The notes: generated by a model not told the origin, from the letters alone. A stretch of DNA of 61,686 bases from an uncultured Prevotellaceae bacterium (GCA_900314985.1 OMXL01000026.1:1-61686), one strand, 5' to 3'; counted from the first letter of the stretch, positions 6,075 through 14,810 are shown. Numbers and translations: made by a program.

Positions 6075-8024
6075 CTATACCATCACGTCCGAGCCACGCT
6101 GACGCGCCAGGGCATTGCGCAGTTCGAGCATCTCCTTGTATTCGTCCATCAACGGGCGCAACTTCTCCATATCGGCACCAGCTTCCTTCATCTGCTGTTG
6201 AATACGCTTCAGTTGCTGACTGACGATATCCAGACGGAAGTCCAGTATCAGGTGTTGTACACGCTGACGCAGCGAAGCCTCACTCGTCTTCATCTCAAAG
6301 CTCTTGCTTAGCTGATGGCTGTCAATGCCGAGGGCCGCAGCCAACTGACTGATGGCAGGATCCGGATGCTGCATAAAGTAGTTGAAGGCCTTGAAGTCTG
6401 GTTCTACGGAGTGCTCTACGGCCTCCTGCAGAATGGTATTATACAATGGACTGCTGAACGACAGTCCGTCGCTCGACAGGTCATAGTCCACATACTGAGC
6501 CACGTTCAGGTTCACCGTACCACCATCGTCAGTCTCCAGACCCTCGAAGATAATCTCCTCACCATGGCGGATTACACTCTGTATGATAAGGCGCTCCACC
6601 TCAGACACCTGTTCCTGCTGGGTATGCAGTCCAAAGTTATCGATTTGCTGGCTATTGGCTATTGGCTGTTGGCTATTGGCTCGATTTTCGCGTTCCTCTA
6701 TCCTGCGCTGTTCTTCCTTGTCGCCAGCAATATATTTGTTGGTCTGCGAAATCAGTGTGCGCTCATTGACATCCAAGCGGCGCGAGCACTCGGTGATATA
6801 GGTTGCACGTACGATGGGGTCAGGAATCACGCTCACTGAGCGAACGATATTGTTGATAGCCTCCGCACGCTTGACGGGGTCTTTCACGTTCTTCAGCAAC
6901 AGGTCAGTCTTAAACTCGATGAAGTCTGTCTGGTGCTGTTCGATATACTCCTTAAACTGCTGAGCGGTATGCTTGCGACTGAACGAGTCGGGGTCGTCAC
7001 CATCGGGCAACAGCAGTACCTTGACGTTCATGCCCTCCTGCAACAGCATGTCGGTACCACGCATGGCTGCATGAATACCAGCCTCATCACCATCGTAGAG
7101 CAGCACGATATTGGGGGTGAAGCGGTGTAACAGGCGTATCTGGTAGATGCTCAGTGCAGTACCACTGTTGGCCACGACATTCTCCAAGCCACACTGGTGC
7201 ATGGCGATGACGTCGGTATAACCCTCCACCATGTACACGCAGTCTTCCTTGACAATGGCTTTCTTAGCTTGGTAGATACCATAGAGCTCGCGTTCCTTAT
7301 GATAAATCTCGGAGTCGGGCGAGTTGACATATTTCTGCTGTACTCCCTTCGTGGCAGCATCAAGCTTACGACCACCAAAGGCCACTACCTTACCACTGAC
7401 ATTCAGCCACGGGAAGATGGCACGACCTGCAAAGCGGTCATAGACGCCATGCTCGTTCTCGATACATAGGCCCGTCTTGACCAGAAATTCTTCCTTATAG
7501 CCCTTACGCTTGGCCTCGTTGACCAGTGCATCACGCTTGGTAAGGGCAAAGCCTAACTTAAACTTCTCGATAATGTCATCGCGGACACCACGACTACGGA
7601 AATACTGTTTACCGATAGCCATACCGTCGACATTGTTTTTCAGAATGTCGTGGAAGTAGTCACAAGCCCATTCGTTGACCACAAACATCGACTCACGCTC
7701 ACTCTGTTCACGCTTCTCGTCGTCGCTGAGCTCGCGCTCCTGAATCTCTATATTGTATTTCTTGGCCAACCAGCGCAGTGCCTCGGGATAGGTAATCTGC
7801 TCGTGCTTCATCAGGAAGTTGATAGCATTTCCGCCCTCACCACACGAGAAACATTTACAGATTTGGCGGGCTGGAGAGACCATGAACGACGGTGTCTTAT
7901 CGTCATGAAACGGGCACAAACCCTTGTAGTTAACACCCGACTTGCGGAGGTTAACAAACTCACCTACGACATCTACGATGTTCACGGCATCCATTATCTT
8001 GTCTACGGTCGCTCTATCAATCAT
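6075..8024 (-). CDS. dnaG: DNA primase DnaG
   Basis: A 649-residue primase that lays RNA primers for replication. A CHC2 zinc finger (LCPFHDDKTPSF ... CKCFSCGEGG, about residues 38-65) is followed by the primase core, a Toprim domain (EGYTDVIAMHQ and LLYDGDEAGIHAA) and a C-terminal helicase-binding region. The true start is the ATG at 8022-8024 (MIDRATVDKI), as the frame opens with TTG three codons earlier. A heptad array (GGCTATT units, 6650-6684) is translated as a repeated ANSQQ-type linker between the core and the C-terminal domain, where an insertion is likely to be tolerated. Confidence 0.95.
   Translation of the reverse strand: MIDRATVDKIMDAVNIVDVVGEFVNLRKSGVNYKGLCPFHDDKTPSFMVSPARQICKCFSCGEGGNAINFLMKHEQITYPEALRWLAKKYNIEIQERELSDDEKREQSERESMFVVNEWACDYFHDILKNNVDGMAIGKQYFRSRGVRDDIIEKFKLGFALTKRDALVNEAKRKGYKEEFLVKTGLCIENEHGVYDRFAGRAIFPWLNVSGKVVAFGGRKLDAATKGVQQKYVNSPDSEIYHKERELYGIYQAKKAIVKEDCVYMVEGYTDVIAMHQCGLENVVANSGTALSIYQIRLLHRFTPNIVLLYDGDEAGIHAAMRGTDMLLQEGMNVKVLLLPDGDDPDSFSRKHTAQQFKEYIEQHQTDFIEFKTDLLLKNVKDPVKRAEAINNIVRSVSVIPDPIVRATYITECSRRLDVNERTLISQTNKYIAGDKEEQRRIEERENRANSQQPIANSQQIDNFGLHTQQEQVSEVERLIIQSVIRHGEEIIFEGLETDDGGTVNLNVAQYVDYDLSSDGLSFSSPLYNTILQEAVEHSVEPDFKAFNYFMQHPDPAISQLAAALGIDSHQLSKSFEMKTSEASLRQRVQHLILDFRLDIVSQQLKRIQQQMKEAGADMEKLRPLMDEYKEMLELRNALARQRGSDVMV
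6650..6684 (-). repeat. Translated heptad array inside dnaG
   Basis: Four to five GGCTATT units encode a QQPIANSQQ-type linker in DnaG. The array lies between the Toprim core and the C-terminal helicase-binding domain. Confidence 0.8.
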
Positions 8025-8030
8025 CGACTG

Positions 8031-8092
8031 CAAAATTACAAATTAATTTTCAACTTTCAACTATCAACTATCAACTTTTTTTTGTACCTTTG
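8031..8092. promoter_or_regulatory. Divergent dnaG and topB promoters around a heptad array
   Basis: Minus strand: TAATTTTG (8031-8038) with TTG (8058-8060) at 19 bp drives dnaG. Plus strand: TACCTTTG (8085-8092) drives topB, whose ATG is 8 nt later, so its transcript has almost no leader. A CAACTAT heptad array (8051-8078) fills the space and supplies the dnaG -33 TTG. Confidence 0.7.
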
Positions 8093-8100
8093 CACTCATT

Positions 8101-9984
8101 ATGATAGTTTGTATAGCAGAGAAACCCAGCGTAGCCAAGGATATTGCGCGCATCATCGGAGCGACGGCCAGCCGCGACGGATATATGGAAGGCAACGGCT
8201 ATCAGGTGACGTGGACTTTCGGTCACCTGTGTGAGCTGAAGATGCCTGAAGACTACACGCCCATGTGGAAAGCATGGAGTCTGACAGCCCTACCCATGAT
8301 ACCCCCACGCTTTGGCATCCGTCTGAAAGATGATGAGGGTATCAAGAAGCAGTTTGCCGTCATCGAACGACTGATGCAGGCTGCTGACGGCATCATCAAC
8401 TGCGGTGACGCCGGTCAGGAGGGTGAACTCATCCAGCGCTGGGTGATGCAGAAGGCAGGAGCTACATGTCCTGTGCAACGTCTATGGATTTCGTCCATGA
8501 CTGACGAGGCCATCCGCGAGGGTTTTGCCACGCTGAAAGACCAGTCGAACTATCAGTCACTCTATATGGCTGGTCTCTCTCGTGCTGTGGGCGACTGGCT
8601 GTTAGGCATCAACTGTACCCGCCTGTACACTATTAAATACGGTCAGAACCGCCAGGTGCTCAGCATCGGTCGTGTGCAGACCCCTACCCTGGCACTTATC
8701 GTCAATCGCCAGAAGGAGATTGACAACTTCAAGCCAGAACCTTACTGGGTATTGGCTACTGTTTATCGCGACACCACTTTTACCGCTACCAAGGGTAAGT
8801 TTACCTCCAAGGAAGAGGGTGAAGAGGCCTTTAAGACCATTGAAGGCAAGCCATTTACCATCACACAGGTAGAGAAGAAGAACGGTAAGGAGACACCGCC
8901 CTCACTCTACGACTTGACATCCTTGCAGGTGGACTGTAACAAGAAGTTTGGCTTCTCGGCAGAGACTACACTGAACATTATCCAGCAACTCTACGAGCAG
9001 AAACTGACGACCTATCCACGTGTTGACACCACCTTCCTGCCCGATGACGTCTATGCCAAGTGTCCACAGACCATGAACGGACTCTTCCAGGTGAAGCATG
9101 CTGGCACAGCGCCCTACGCAGAACTGGTACGCCCATTAGGAGGAAAGGCCCTGCCAAAGTCGAAGAAGGTCTTCGACTCGTCGAAGGTCACCGACCACCA
9201 TGCCATTATCCCTACAGGCATGATACCCACGGCTCTCACCGACATGCAGCGTAAGGTCTTTGACCTCGTGGCACGTCGCTTTATCGCCGTCTTCTATCCT
9301 GACTGCAAATATGCCCAGACCACGGTGCTCGGTACTGTTGACGATATCGAGTTTAAGGTGACTGGTCGCACCATCCTTGATCCAGGTTGGCGTGCTGTCT
9401 ATGCCAAGGACCCCAAAACAGAGGATGAAACAGAATCACCCCTCTCTTTGGAGGGGTCGGGGGAGGCTCAAGAGCGCACACTACCTGCTTTCCAGAAGGG
9501 CGAGAGTGGTCCTCACCAACCTACGCTGACAGAGAAGATGACCACACCACCACCTTATTATACAGAGGCTACGCTGTTGCGTGCGATGGAAACGGCTGGT
9601 AAGCTCGTTGAGGACGAGGAGCTGCGCCGTGCCATGAAGGAGAATGGTATCGGTCGTCCTTCTACGCGTGCCGCTATCATCGAAACGCTCTTTAAGCGTA
9701 AGTATATCCGCAAAGAGCGTAAGCGTCTGGTGGCTACACCTACTGGTATCGAACTCATCGACCTCATTCGGGAAGACCTGCTGAAGAGCTGTGAGCTGAC
9801 AGGTATCTGGGAGAAGAAACTGCGCGACATCGAGTCGCAGAAATATGACGCCCAGCAGTTCATCAGTGAGCTCAAAGCACAGGTTACCACCATCGTTCAT
9901 GATGTGATCAGCGACCCCACCAACCGTCGTGTCACCGTCATGCCGGAAGAAGAGGCTAAAAAGAAAAAGAGCAAGAAAGAATAA
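8101..9984 (+). CDS. topB: DNA topoisomerase III
   Basis: A 627-residue type IA topoisomerase. The N-terminal Toprim motif (CIAEKPSVAKDIARII) and GDAGQEGELIQRW acidic motif precede the active-site Tyr in LTTYPRVDTTFL. GRVQTPTLALIVNRQ is another conserved type IA stretch. The enzyme relaxes and decatenates single-stranded or gapped DNA. A REP-like element (9439-9467) is translated in frame as a SPLSLEGSGEAQ insert in the distal core domain, at a point where length varies in the family. A lysine-rich tail closes the protein. Confidence 0.93.
   Translation: MIVCIAEKPSVAKDIARIIGATASRDGYMEGNGYQVTWTFGHLCELKMPEDYTPMWKAWSLTALPMIPPRFGIRLKDDEGIKKQFAVIERLMQAADGIINCGDAGQEGELIQRWVMQKAGATCPVQRLWISSMTDEAIREGFATLKDQSNYQSLYMAGLSRAVGDWLLGINCTRLYTIKYGQNRQVLSIGRVQTPTLALIVNRQKEIDNFKPEPYWVLATVYRDTTFTATKGKFTSKEEGEEAFKTIEGKPFTITQVEKKNGKETPPSLYDLTSLQVDCNKKFGFSAETTLNIIQQLYEQKLTTYPRVDTTFLPDDVYAKCPQTMNGLFQVKHAGTAPYAELVRPLGGKALPKSKKVFDSSKVTDHHAIIPTGMIPTALTDMQRKVFDLVARRFIAVFYPDCKYAQTTVLGTVDDIEFKVTGRTILDPGWRAVYAKDPKTEDETESPLSLEGSGEAQERTLPAFQKGESGPHQPTLTEKMTTPPPYYTEATLLRAMETAGKLVEDEELRRAMKENGIGRPSTRAAIIETLFKRKYIRKERKRLVATPTGIELIDLIREDLLKSCELTGIWEKKLRDIESQKYDAQQFISELKAQVTTIVHDVISDPTNRRVTVMPEEEAKKKKSKKE
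9439..9467 (-). repeat. REP-like palindromic element translated within topB
   Basis: CCCCTC/GAGGGG stem with a CTCCCCC-type head on the minus strand. It matches the other eight GC-rich elements in the window and encodes SPLSLEGSGEA in TopB. Confidence 0.75.
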
Positions 9985-10008
9985 CTAACAATAAACCTGA
10001 AAATCCTT

Positions 10009-11577
10009 ATGAGAAAGTATTATTGCATACTCGTCTTAGGACTACTGGCCATTGTCACTGGCGTGCAGAGTCAGCCATTATTGAGAACACACGTAGAAAC
10101 GGGCGATGTGGAAGGAATCGTTGACGGCAAACTGGCCGTCTATCGTGCCATCCCTTATGCTGCGCCACCTGTGGGTGACCTGCGTTGGCGTGCCCCACAA
10201 CCCGCACTGGCTTGGGAGGGTGTAAGAAAGTGTGACACCTTTGGTCCCATGCCTCCACAGCCCACACATCCTGGACGTACAGCAGACATGATGAGTGAGG
10301 ACTGTCTGTATCTGGGTATTGCCACACCAGCCAAGTCGGTCAGCGACCGTCTGCCCGTAATGGTTTGGATTCATGGTGGCAGTTTCCGTACAGAGTGGTA
10401 TGGCGGCGACTTATGGACCAGCCTTGCCCGTCGTGGTGTCGTCATTGTCAGCGTGGAGTATCGCGCTGGAGCCTTAGGATTCATGGCACACCCAGAACTC
10501 AGTAAGGAATCGCCTGACGGACATTCTGGCAACTACGGTCTGTTAGACCAGATATATGCCCTGCAATGGGTACAGCGTAACATTCAGAATTTTGGCGGCG
10601 ACCCATCGAAAGTCACCATCTTTGGTGAGTCGGCAGGTGCCATCAGCTGTAGCATGCTCTGTGCCTCACCATTGGCCAAGGGACTTTTCCGTGCTGCCAT
10701 CAGCCATAGCGGTGGTTCGTTTGCTCCTTGGAGAGACCAGCCACGCACACTGGGTATGAATGCTTCACAGAAAGGTGCCGAGCAGCAGGGAGTGGTTTTC
10801 CAGAAACACCTGAAGAAAAAGAACATCAAGCAGATGCGTAAGATGACGGCTATGGAACTATGTGACGGTGATGTAGGCTTTGCAGGCTTCTGGCCCTGTG
10901 TGGACGGTTATGTCATCTGCGACGACCAGTACCGTCTCTATGAGCGTGGGGAATATAACGACGTACCTGTCATTGTGATGACCAACAGCGACGAGGGAGC
11001 CCTCTTCGCACCAGGCAACATCAAGGCAGAAGACTATAAGAAAACGGTTAGCAGCATCTTTGGCGACTGGGCCGATGAAGCTTTGAAGATTTATCCAGGC
11101 AATACCGACGACGAGGCATGGCACGGCTTTGGTGATGCTTTCCGCGATATGGGTTTTGCATGGCCTTCCTTTGCGTGGGTAAGCCTACAAGCCAAGACGG
11201 GCAAGAGTGCTGCCTATGCTGCCTATCTGGCTCAGCCCTCTAAACGCAGTTTCTCACAAGACCCACGTCGTAAGGGCGTGGCTCATGCTGACGACATCAT
11301 GTATCTGAACAACGAATTCCTCTCTCAGCCTGACAAGTATCCCCATGAGGCTGCAGTGTCAGAAATCTTGCAGCAGTACTGGGTGAACTTCGCCAAGACA
11401 GGCAACCCCAACGGTAAGGGTCTGCCCTACTGGCCTACCTTCGATAAGGACAAGCCCACCACCATGCAATTCAGCAACGGTGCCTCGCTCATCATGGTAC
11501 CCAACCGCCAGCAGATTGACTTTGTAGACCGCTTCTATAAGGCTAAGCGTGAAGAGACGGAAATTCAACGTCGATGA
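10009..11577 (+). CDS. Type B carboxylesterase, exported
   Basis: A 522-residue alpha/beta hydrolase of the carboxylesterase type B (cholinesterase/PnbA) family. A signal peptide (about residues 1-22, ...GVQSQ) predicts periplasmic or outer location. The family signature EDCLYLGI, the oxyanion stretch VWIHGGSF, the nucleophile elbow FGESAGA and a catalytic His region (VAHADDIMY) are all visible. It hydrolyses carboxylic esters; in this genomic setting plant-derived aromatic or acetyl esters are possible substrates. The start ATG is 24 bp after the topB stop. A terminator-like hairpin follows at 11611. Confidence 0.9.
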   Translation: MRKYYCILVLGLLAIVTGVQSQPLLRTHVETGDVEGIVDGKLAVYRAIPYAAPPVGDLRWRAPQPALAWEGVRKCDTFGPMPPQPTHPGRTADMMSEDCLYLGIATPAKSVSDRLPVMVWIHGGSFRTEWYGGDLWTSLARRGVVIVSVEYRAGALGFMAHPELSKESPDGHSGNYGLLDQIYALQWVQRNIQNFGGDPSKVTIFGESAGAISCSMLCASPLAKGLFRAAISHSGGSFAPWRDQPRTLGMNASQKGAEQQGVVFQKHLKKKNIKQMRKMTAMELCDGDVGFAGFWPCVDGYVICDDQYRLYERGEYNDVPVIVMTNSDEGALFAPGNIKAEDYKKTVSSIFGDWADEALKIYPGNTDDEAWHGFGDAFRDMGFAWPSFAWVSLQAKTGKSAAYAAYLAQPSKRSFSQDPRRKGVAHADDIMYLNNEFLSQPDKYPHEAAVSEILQQYWVNFAKTGNPNGKGLPYWPTFDKDKPTTMQFSNGASLIMVPNRQQIDFVDRFYKAKREETEIQRR

Positions 11578-11610
11578 TTGGATTCTTATACTTAATACAA
11601 TAAAACAAGG

Positions 11611-11649
11611 AGAGTCTGCGTTATATGAAGGTATGCGCAGACTCTTTTT
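11611..11649 (+). terminator. Terminator-like hairpin that encloses the start codon of the next gene
   Basis: AGAGTCTGCG (11611-11620) pairs perfectly with CGCAGACTCT (11636-11645) over a 15-nt loop, followed by TTTTT. It sits 34 bp after the esterase stop and looks like an intrinsic terminator. The ATG of the PorE-like gene (11633-11635) lies at the 3' end of the loop, and the 3' arm plus T tract encodes its residues 2-6 (RRLFF). Confidence 0.75.
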
Positions 11650-13678
11650 CATCATAGGTGTCACTGTAGTGACCATGCTCCTGACGGGGTGTGGTGCTGA
11701 ACAGGCTATGAAGAAGGGCGACCGTTTCTATGCGCTCGGCGAATATTATGATGCTGCCACACAGTATAAGAAGGCCTATTCACAGACACCTGCCAAAGAG
11801 CGTAACCAACGTGGACAGGTAGCGCTGAAGATGGCGGAGTGTTACCGCCGCATCAACTATACACAGAAGGCTATCGCCGCCTACAACAATGCCATCCGTT
11901 ATAAGCAGACAGACTCGCTGACCAACCTGCATCTGGCTCAGCAACTGATGAAGAATGGTAGCTACAAAGAAGCCGCCAAGTATTACCAGATGGTGCTCGA
12001 CTCCCTGCTTCAAGATAATTCTCCATTCTCAATTTTCCATTCTGAATTGGCGAAGACAGGTCTTCGCTCCGCCCAGCAGGCACCAGAATGGAAAAAGCAA
12101 GGCTCGGCATATACCGTAAAACGCGAGCATCTGTTCGACTCACGACGTGCTGAATACTCCCCTATGCTGGCTGGCGAAGAGAACAACCAGTTGTTCTTCA
12201 CCTCTACCCGCAACCAGGCCAAGGGCGATGAGTTCAGTGGCATTACTGGTACGAAGAATGCTGATATCTTTGTCTCTCAGAAAGACGATAAAGGCAAATG
12301 GCAGCGACCAGAGGAGATTGACTCCGAATTAAATAGCGACTACGACGAAGGAGCATGCTGTTTCTCGCCCGACGGACGCACCATGTATCTGACGCAGTGC
12401 CGTACTGATGCTTCCTATCCGCGTTATGCAACTATCATGACTAGCAACCGCTCAGATGCAGCATGGGGCAAGGCTACAGAACTGGTCATCACCCGTGACA
12501 CTCTGTCTGCATACGCACACCCCGCTGTCAGTCCAGACGGCCAGTGGCTCTACTTTGCCAGCAACATGCCTGGTGGACAAGGCGGCTACGACATCTGGCG
12601 TGTAGCTCTTACCACCAGTGGTCTGGGAGGTGTAGAAAACCTGGGGGCACCCATCAACACTCCTGGCGACGAACTCTTTCCCACATTCCGTCCCAACGGC
12701 GACCTCTACTTCTCCAGCAATGGTCATGAGGGTATGGGAGGACTGGACATATACTATGTGGAAAGTGAAAAGTTGAAAGTGGAAAGTGAACAGTTCAAAG
12801 ATCAAAGTTCAAAGTTCAAAGTTCAACATCCTGGCTATCCGCTGAATTCGCAAGGTGATGACTTCGGCATGACCTTTGAGGGACTGCTCAATCAAGGATT
12901 CTTCTCTAGCAATCGCGGAGATGGCAAGGGTTGGGATCATATCTACTCGTTCTACAACCCAGAGATTGTGCAGACGGTCAAAGGCTGGGTGTATGAACAG
13001 GACGGCTATGAACTGCCACAGGCACAGGTGTACATGGTGGGCAACGACGGTACCAACATGAAGCTCAGCGTCAAGGGCGATGGTTCGTTCACCCAGCAAA
13101 TCAAGCCAGGCGTCGATTACGTCTTCTTAGGGACCTGCAAAGGTTTCCTGAACCATCAGGAGCATCTACGTGTCGAGCCTGTCACAGAATCAGAAGAGTA
13201 TGTGTTGCAGTTCCCGTTGGCCAGCATCACGGCACCTGTACTTATTGAGAACATCTTCTACGATTTTGACAAGGCCACCCTGCGTCCAGAGTCGACAGCA
13301 GCGCTCGACAAACTGATAGCGCTGTTGGAAGAAAATCCCAACGTGACCATCGAGTTGTCGGCCCACTGTGACTATAAAGGTTCTGCGGAGTATAATAAAG
13401 GATTGTCACAACGACGTGCAGAGAGTGTGGTAGAATACCTCACGGCTCATGGGGTAGCCAGCGACCGCTTGAAGCCCGTCGGCTACGGCAAGGAGAAACC
13501 CAAGACCGTCCGTCGTAAGCTGACTGAGAAATATCCGTTCCTCAAGGAGGGTGATGTTTTGACCGAAGAGTATATCAAGACACTGAACGAGGAACAGCAG
13601 GAGATGTGTAACCAACTGAACCGTCGCACAGAATTTATTGTGCTACGTACTACTTACGGACTATTTCCGAAGAAATAG
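11633..13678 (+). CDS. PorE-like OmpA family lipoprotein (type IX secretion)
   Basis: A 681-residue outer-membrane lipoprotein. The signal peptide ends in the lipobox LLTGCG (Cys about residue 18). TPR repeats (about 20-150), PD40/WD40-like beta-propeller repeats (about 190-410), a carboxypeptidase-regulatory-like segment (about 430-520) and a C-terminal OmpA peptidoglycan-binding domain (about 540-680; FDKATLRPES, SAHCDYKGSAEYN) follow in that order. This is the architecture of PorE, a T9SS component that anchors the machine to peptidoglycan. The ATG at 11633 gives the lipoprotein signal. Two heptad arrays are translated within it (12017-12050 and 12758-12827). The last 29 bp overlap the convergent DUF5056 gene. 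Confidence 0.85.
   Translation: MRRLFFIIGVTVVTMLLTGCGAEQAMKKGDRFYALGEYYDAATQYKKAYSQTPAKERNQRGQVALKMAECYRRINYTQKAIAAYNNAIRYKQTDSLTNLHLAQQLMKNGSYKEAAKYYQMVLDSLLQDNSPFSIFHSELAKTGLRSAQQAPEWKKQGSAYTVKREHLFDSRRAEYSPMLAGEENNQLFFTSTRNQAKGDEFSGITGTKNADIFVSQKDDKGKWQRPEEIDSELNSDYDEGACCFSPDGRTMYLTQCRTDASYPRYATIMTSNRSDAAWGKATELVITRDTLSAYAHPAVSPDGQWLYFASNMPGGQGGYDIWRVALTTSGLGGVENLGAPINTPGDELFPTFRPNGDLYFSSNGHEGMGGLDIYYVESEKLKVESEQFKDQSSKFKVQHPGYPLNSQGDDFGMTFEGLLNQGFFSSNRGDGKGWDHIYSFYNPEIVQTVKGWVYEQDGYELPQAQVYMVGNDGTNMKLSVKGDGSFTQQIKPGVDYVFLGTCKGFLNHQEHLRVEPVTESEEYVLQFPLASITAPVLIENIFYDFDKATLRPESTAALDKLIALLEENPNVTIELSAHCDYKGSAEYNKGLSQRRAESVVEYLTAHGVASDRLKPVGYGKEKPKTVRRKLTEKYPFLKEGDVLTEEYIKTLNEEQQEMCNQLNRRTEFIVLRTTYGLFPKK
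12017..12050 (+). repeat. Translated heptad array 1 in the PorE-like gene
   Basis: Units ATTCTCC, ATTCTCA, ATTTTCC and ATTCTGA encode NSPFSIFHSELA between the TPR and propeller regions. The array is directly followed by a perfect CGAAGAC/GTCTTCG inverted repeat (12051-12066). Confidence 0.75.
12758..12827 (+). repeat. Translated heptad array 2 in the PorE-like gene
   Basis: Ten consecutive units (GTGGAAA, GTGAAAA, GTTGAAA ... GTTCAAC) make a 70-bp period-7 tract. It encodes a charged KLKVESEQFKDQSSKFK linker between the propeller and the regulatory-like domain. Confidence 0.9.
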
Positions 13679-14012
13679 CCTCTCCGACCCCCACAAAGAG
13701 TAAGCCAAAGAGAACGGTTGCTACCATCAGCAGATTAACGCTAATGGTTTGCACAGCCATCGTACGCAGCATCACTTCAAACTGAACGGCCAGCAAATCC
13801 CAACCGTCAATCAGTACAAACAGGATAGCAAATACCACCACACAACACAGGTTCCACAGACGTGTAAGCAACGTGCGATGAGCTGCCAATGGTGAACGCT
13901 GGGGCAGACGCTGCATTACGCGCTCCGTAAAGCCATTGTCAGGAATCTGCTGCTGGGCGGCTTCCTGGAAGAACTGCTTCAACAAAAGGTCATTATCTTC
14001 GGTCATATCCAT
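13650..14012 (-). CDS. DUF5056 family membrane protein
   Basis: A 120-residue protein. An N-terminal soluble segment with the IPDNGFTERVMQRLP motif typical of DUF5056 is followed by two hydrophobic spans (about residues 51-70 and 93-112). It overlaps the end of the sigma factor gene by 20 bp and is certainly co-translated with it. That position, plus an N-terminal cytosolic helix and membrane anchor, fits an anti-sigma-like partner, but I see no ZAS motif, so this is inference. ATG at 14012 or at 14006 could be used. Confidence 0.75.
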   Translation of the reverse strand: MDMTEDNDLLLKQFFQEAAQQQIPDNGFTERVMQRLPQRSPLAAHRTLLTRLWNLCCVVVFAILFVLIDGWDLLAVQFEVMLRTMAVQTISVNLLMVATVLFGLLFVGVGEAISSEIVRK

Positions 14013-14559
14013 TCTGTCTTAAATAGTTTGCTAACTTATCTTTTCCACGGGAGAGGTGCGACTTAACGGTACCCTCCTTCATCTGTGTAATCTTTGCAAT
14101 ACCTGCAATATCATAACCATCAATGAGTTGCAGGGTGATACACGTGCGTTCGTCAGGTTTTAAGAGTGCCAAGGCAGCATAGAGGTCCATCTTAAGACCC
14201 ACCCCCGTCCCCTCCCTACAGGGAGAGGAGTAGTTTGCTTCTACGCTATCCATTTCCCGCCCTTCAGGGAGGGATTGAGGGAGGGTCTTTCTCTTATAGT
14301 CGTAGAACACGTTATAGGCAATGCGCATAATCCACGTCTTGAAAGAAGCCAGTCCCCTAAACGACGCGATATTGGTATAGGCTTTGATAAAGGTATCTTG
14401 TGCGAGGTCGTCACTGAGTTGCTCATCGCCCATCGTCTGGCTCAGGAAGAACCGACGTACAGGTGACTGATATCGACGTACAAGCTCATCAAAAGCTCGC
14501 TTGTTGCCGGATACCGCCACCTGCGTTACGAGTACTATGTCGCTACTGAGCAATGCCAC
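13993..14559 (-). CDS. ECF-type RNA polymerase sigma factor
   Basis: A 188-residue sigma-70 family protein with region 2 (about 8-90: DELVRRYQSPVRRFF, DDLAQDTFIKAY, FKTWIMRIAYNV) and region 4 (about 135-185: ALALLKPDERTCITL, EGTVKSHLSRGKDKL). The start is a GTG (14557-14559). The linker between the two regions carries an inverted pair of REP-like elements, translated as TLPQSLPEGRE and SSPCREGTGVGL, which lengthens it well beyond most ECF factors. It is the fourth gene of a five-gene minus-strand operon with head-GIN, DUF6249-like, PspC and DUF5056 proteins, which suggests a cell-envelope stress response. Confidence 0.9.
   Translation of the reverse strand: MALLSSDIVLVTQVAVSGNKRAFDELVRRYQSPVRRFFLSQTMGDEQLSDDLAQDTFIKAYTNIASFRGLASFKTWIMRIAYNVFYDYKRKTLPQSLPEGREMDSVEANYSSPCREGTGVGLKMDLYAALALLKPDERTCITLQLIDGYDIAGIAKITQMKEGTVKSHLSRGKDKLANYLRQNGYDRR
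14198..14285. repeat. Inverted pair of REP-like elements inside the sigma factor gene
   Basis: One copy (14198-14230, CCCACCCCC head then CCCTCC/GGGAGAGG) and an inverted second copy (14256-14285) flank 25 bp. Both are translated in frame in the region 2 to region 4 linker. Confidence 0.75.
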
Positions 14560-14596
14560 TCTTCTACCCTATTATCTTCTTACCTAATTATTATCT

Positions 14597-14797
14597 TTAC
14601 ATCTGCTGTAATAAATTCTTCGGTGGCATCACAATCCATGCGACAATGTAGAACAGTACTCCTGAGAAGCAGGTGCAGAGCGTAAGGAAGGCATAAGCCA
14701 GGCGTACAGCTACAGGATCGAAATCCAGATATTCAGCAATTCCTGCGCAAACACCGCCTAATACGCGGTCGTTGCTACGATATAGTTTCTTTGTCAT
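14597..14797 (-). CDS. PspC domain protein
   Basis: A 66-residue PspC-type membrane protein. The N-terminal KLYRSNDRVLGGVCAGIAEYL is the family hallmark, followed by a short DFDPVAVRLAYAF stretch and one or two membrane segments ending in MPPKN. PspC domains take part in envelope-stress signalling. The start is the ATG at 14797; the in-frame codon at 14806 is TTG. It lies 13 bp downstream of the DUF6249-like gene and 37 bp upstream of the sigma gene. Confidence 0.9.
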   Translation of the reverse strand: MTKKLYRSNDRVLGGVCAGIAEYLDFDPVAVRLAYAFLTLCTCFSGVLFYIVAWIVMPPKNLLQQM

Positions 14798-14810
14798 AGT
14801 TGTCAATCTC

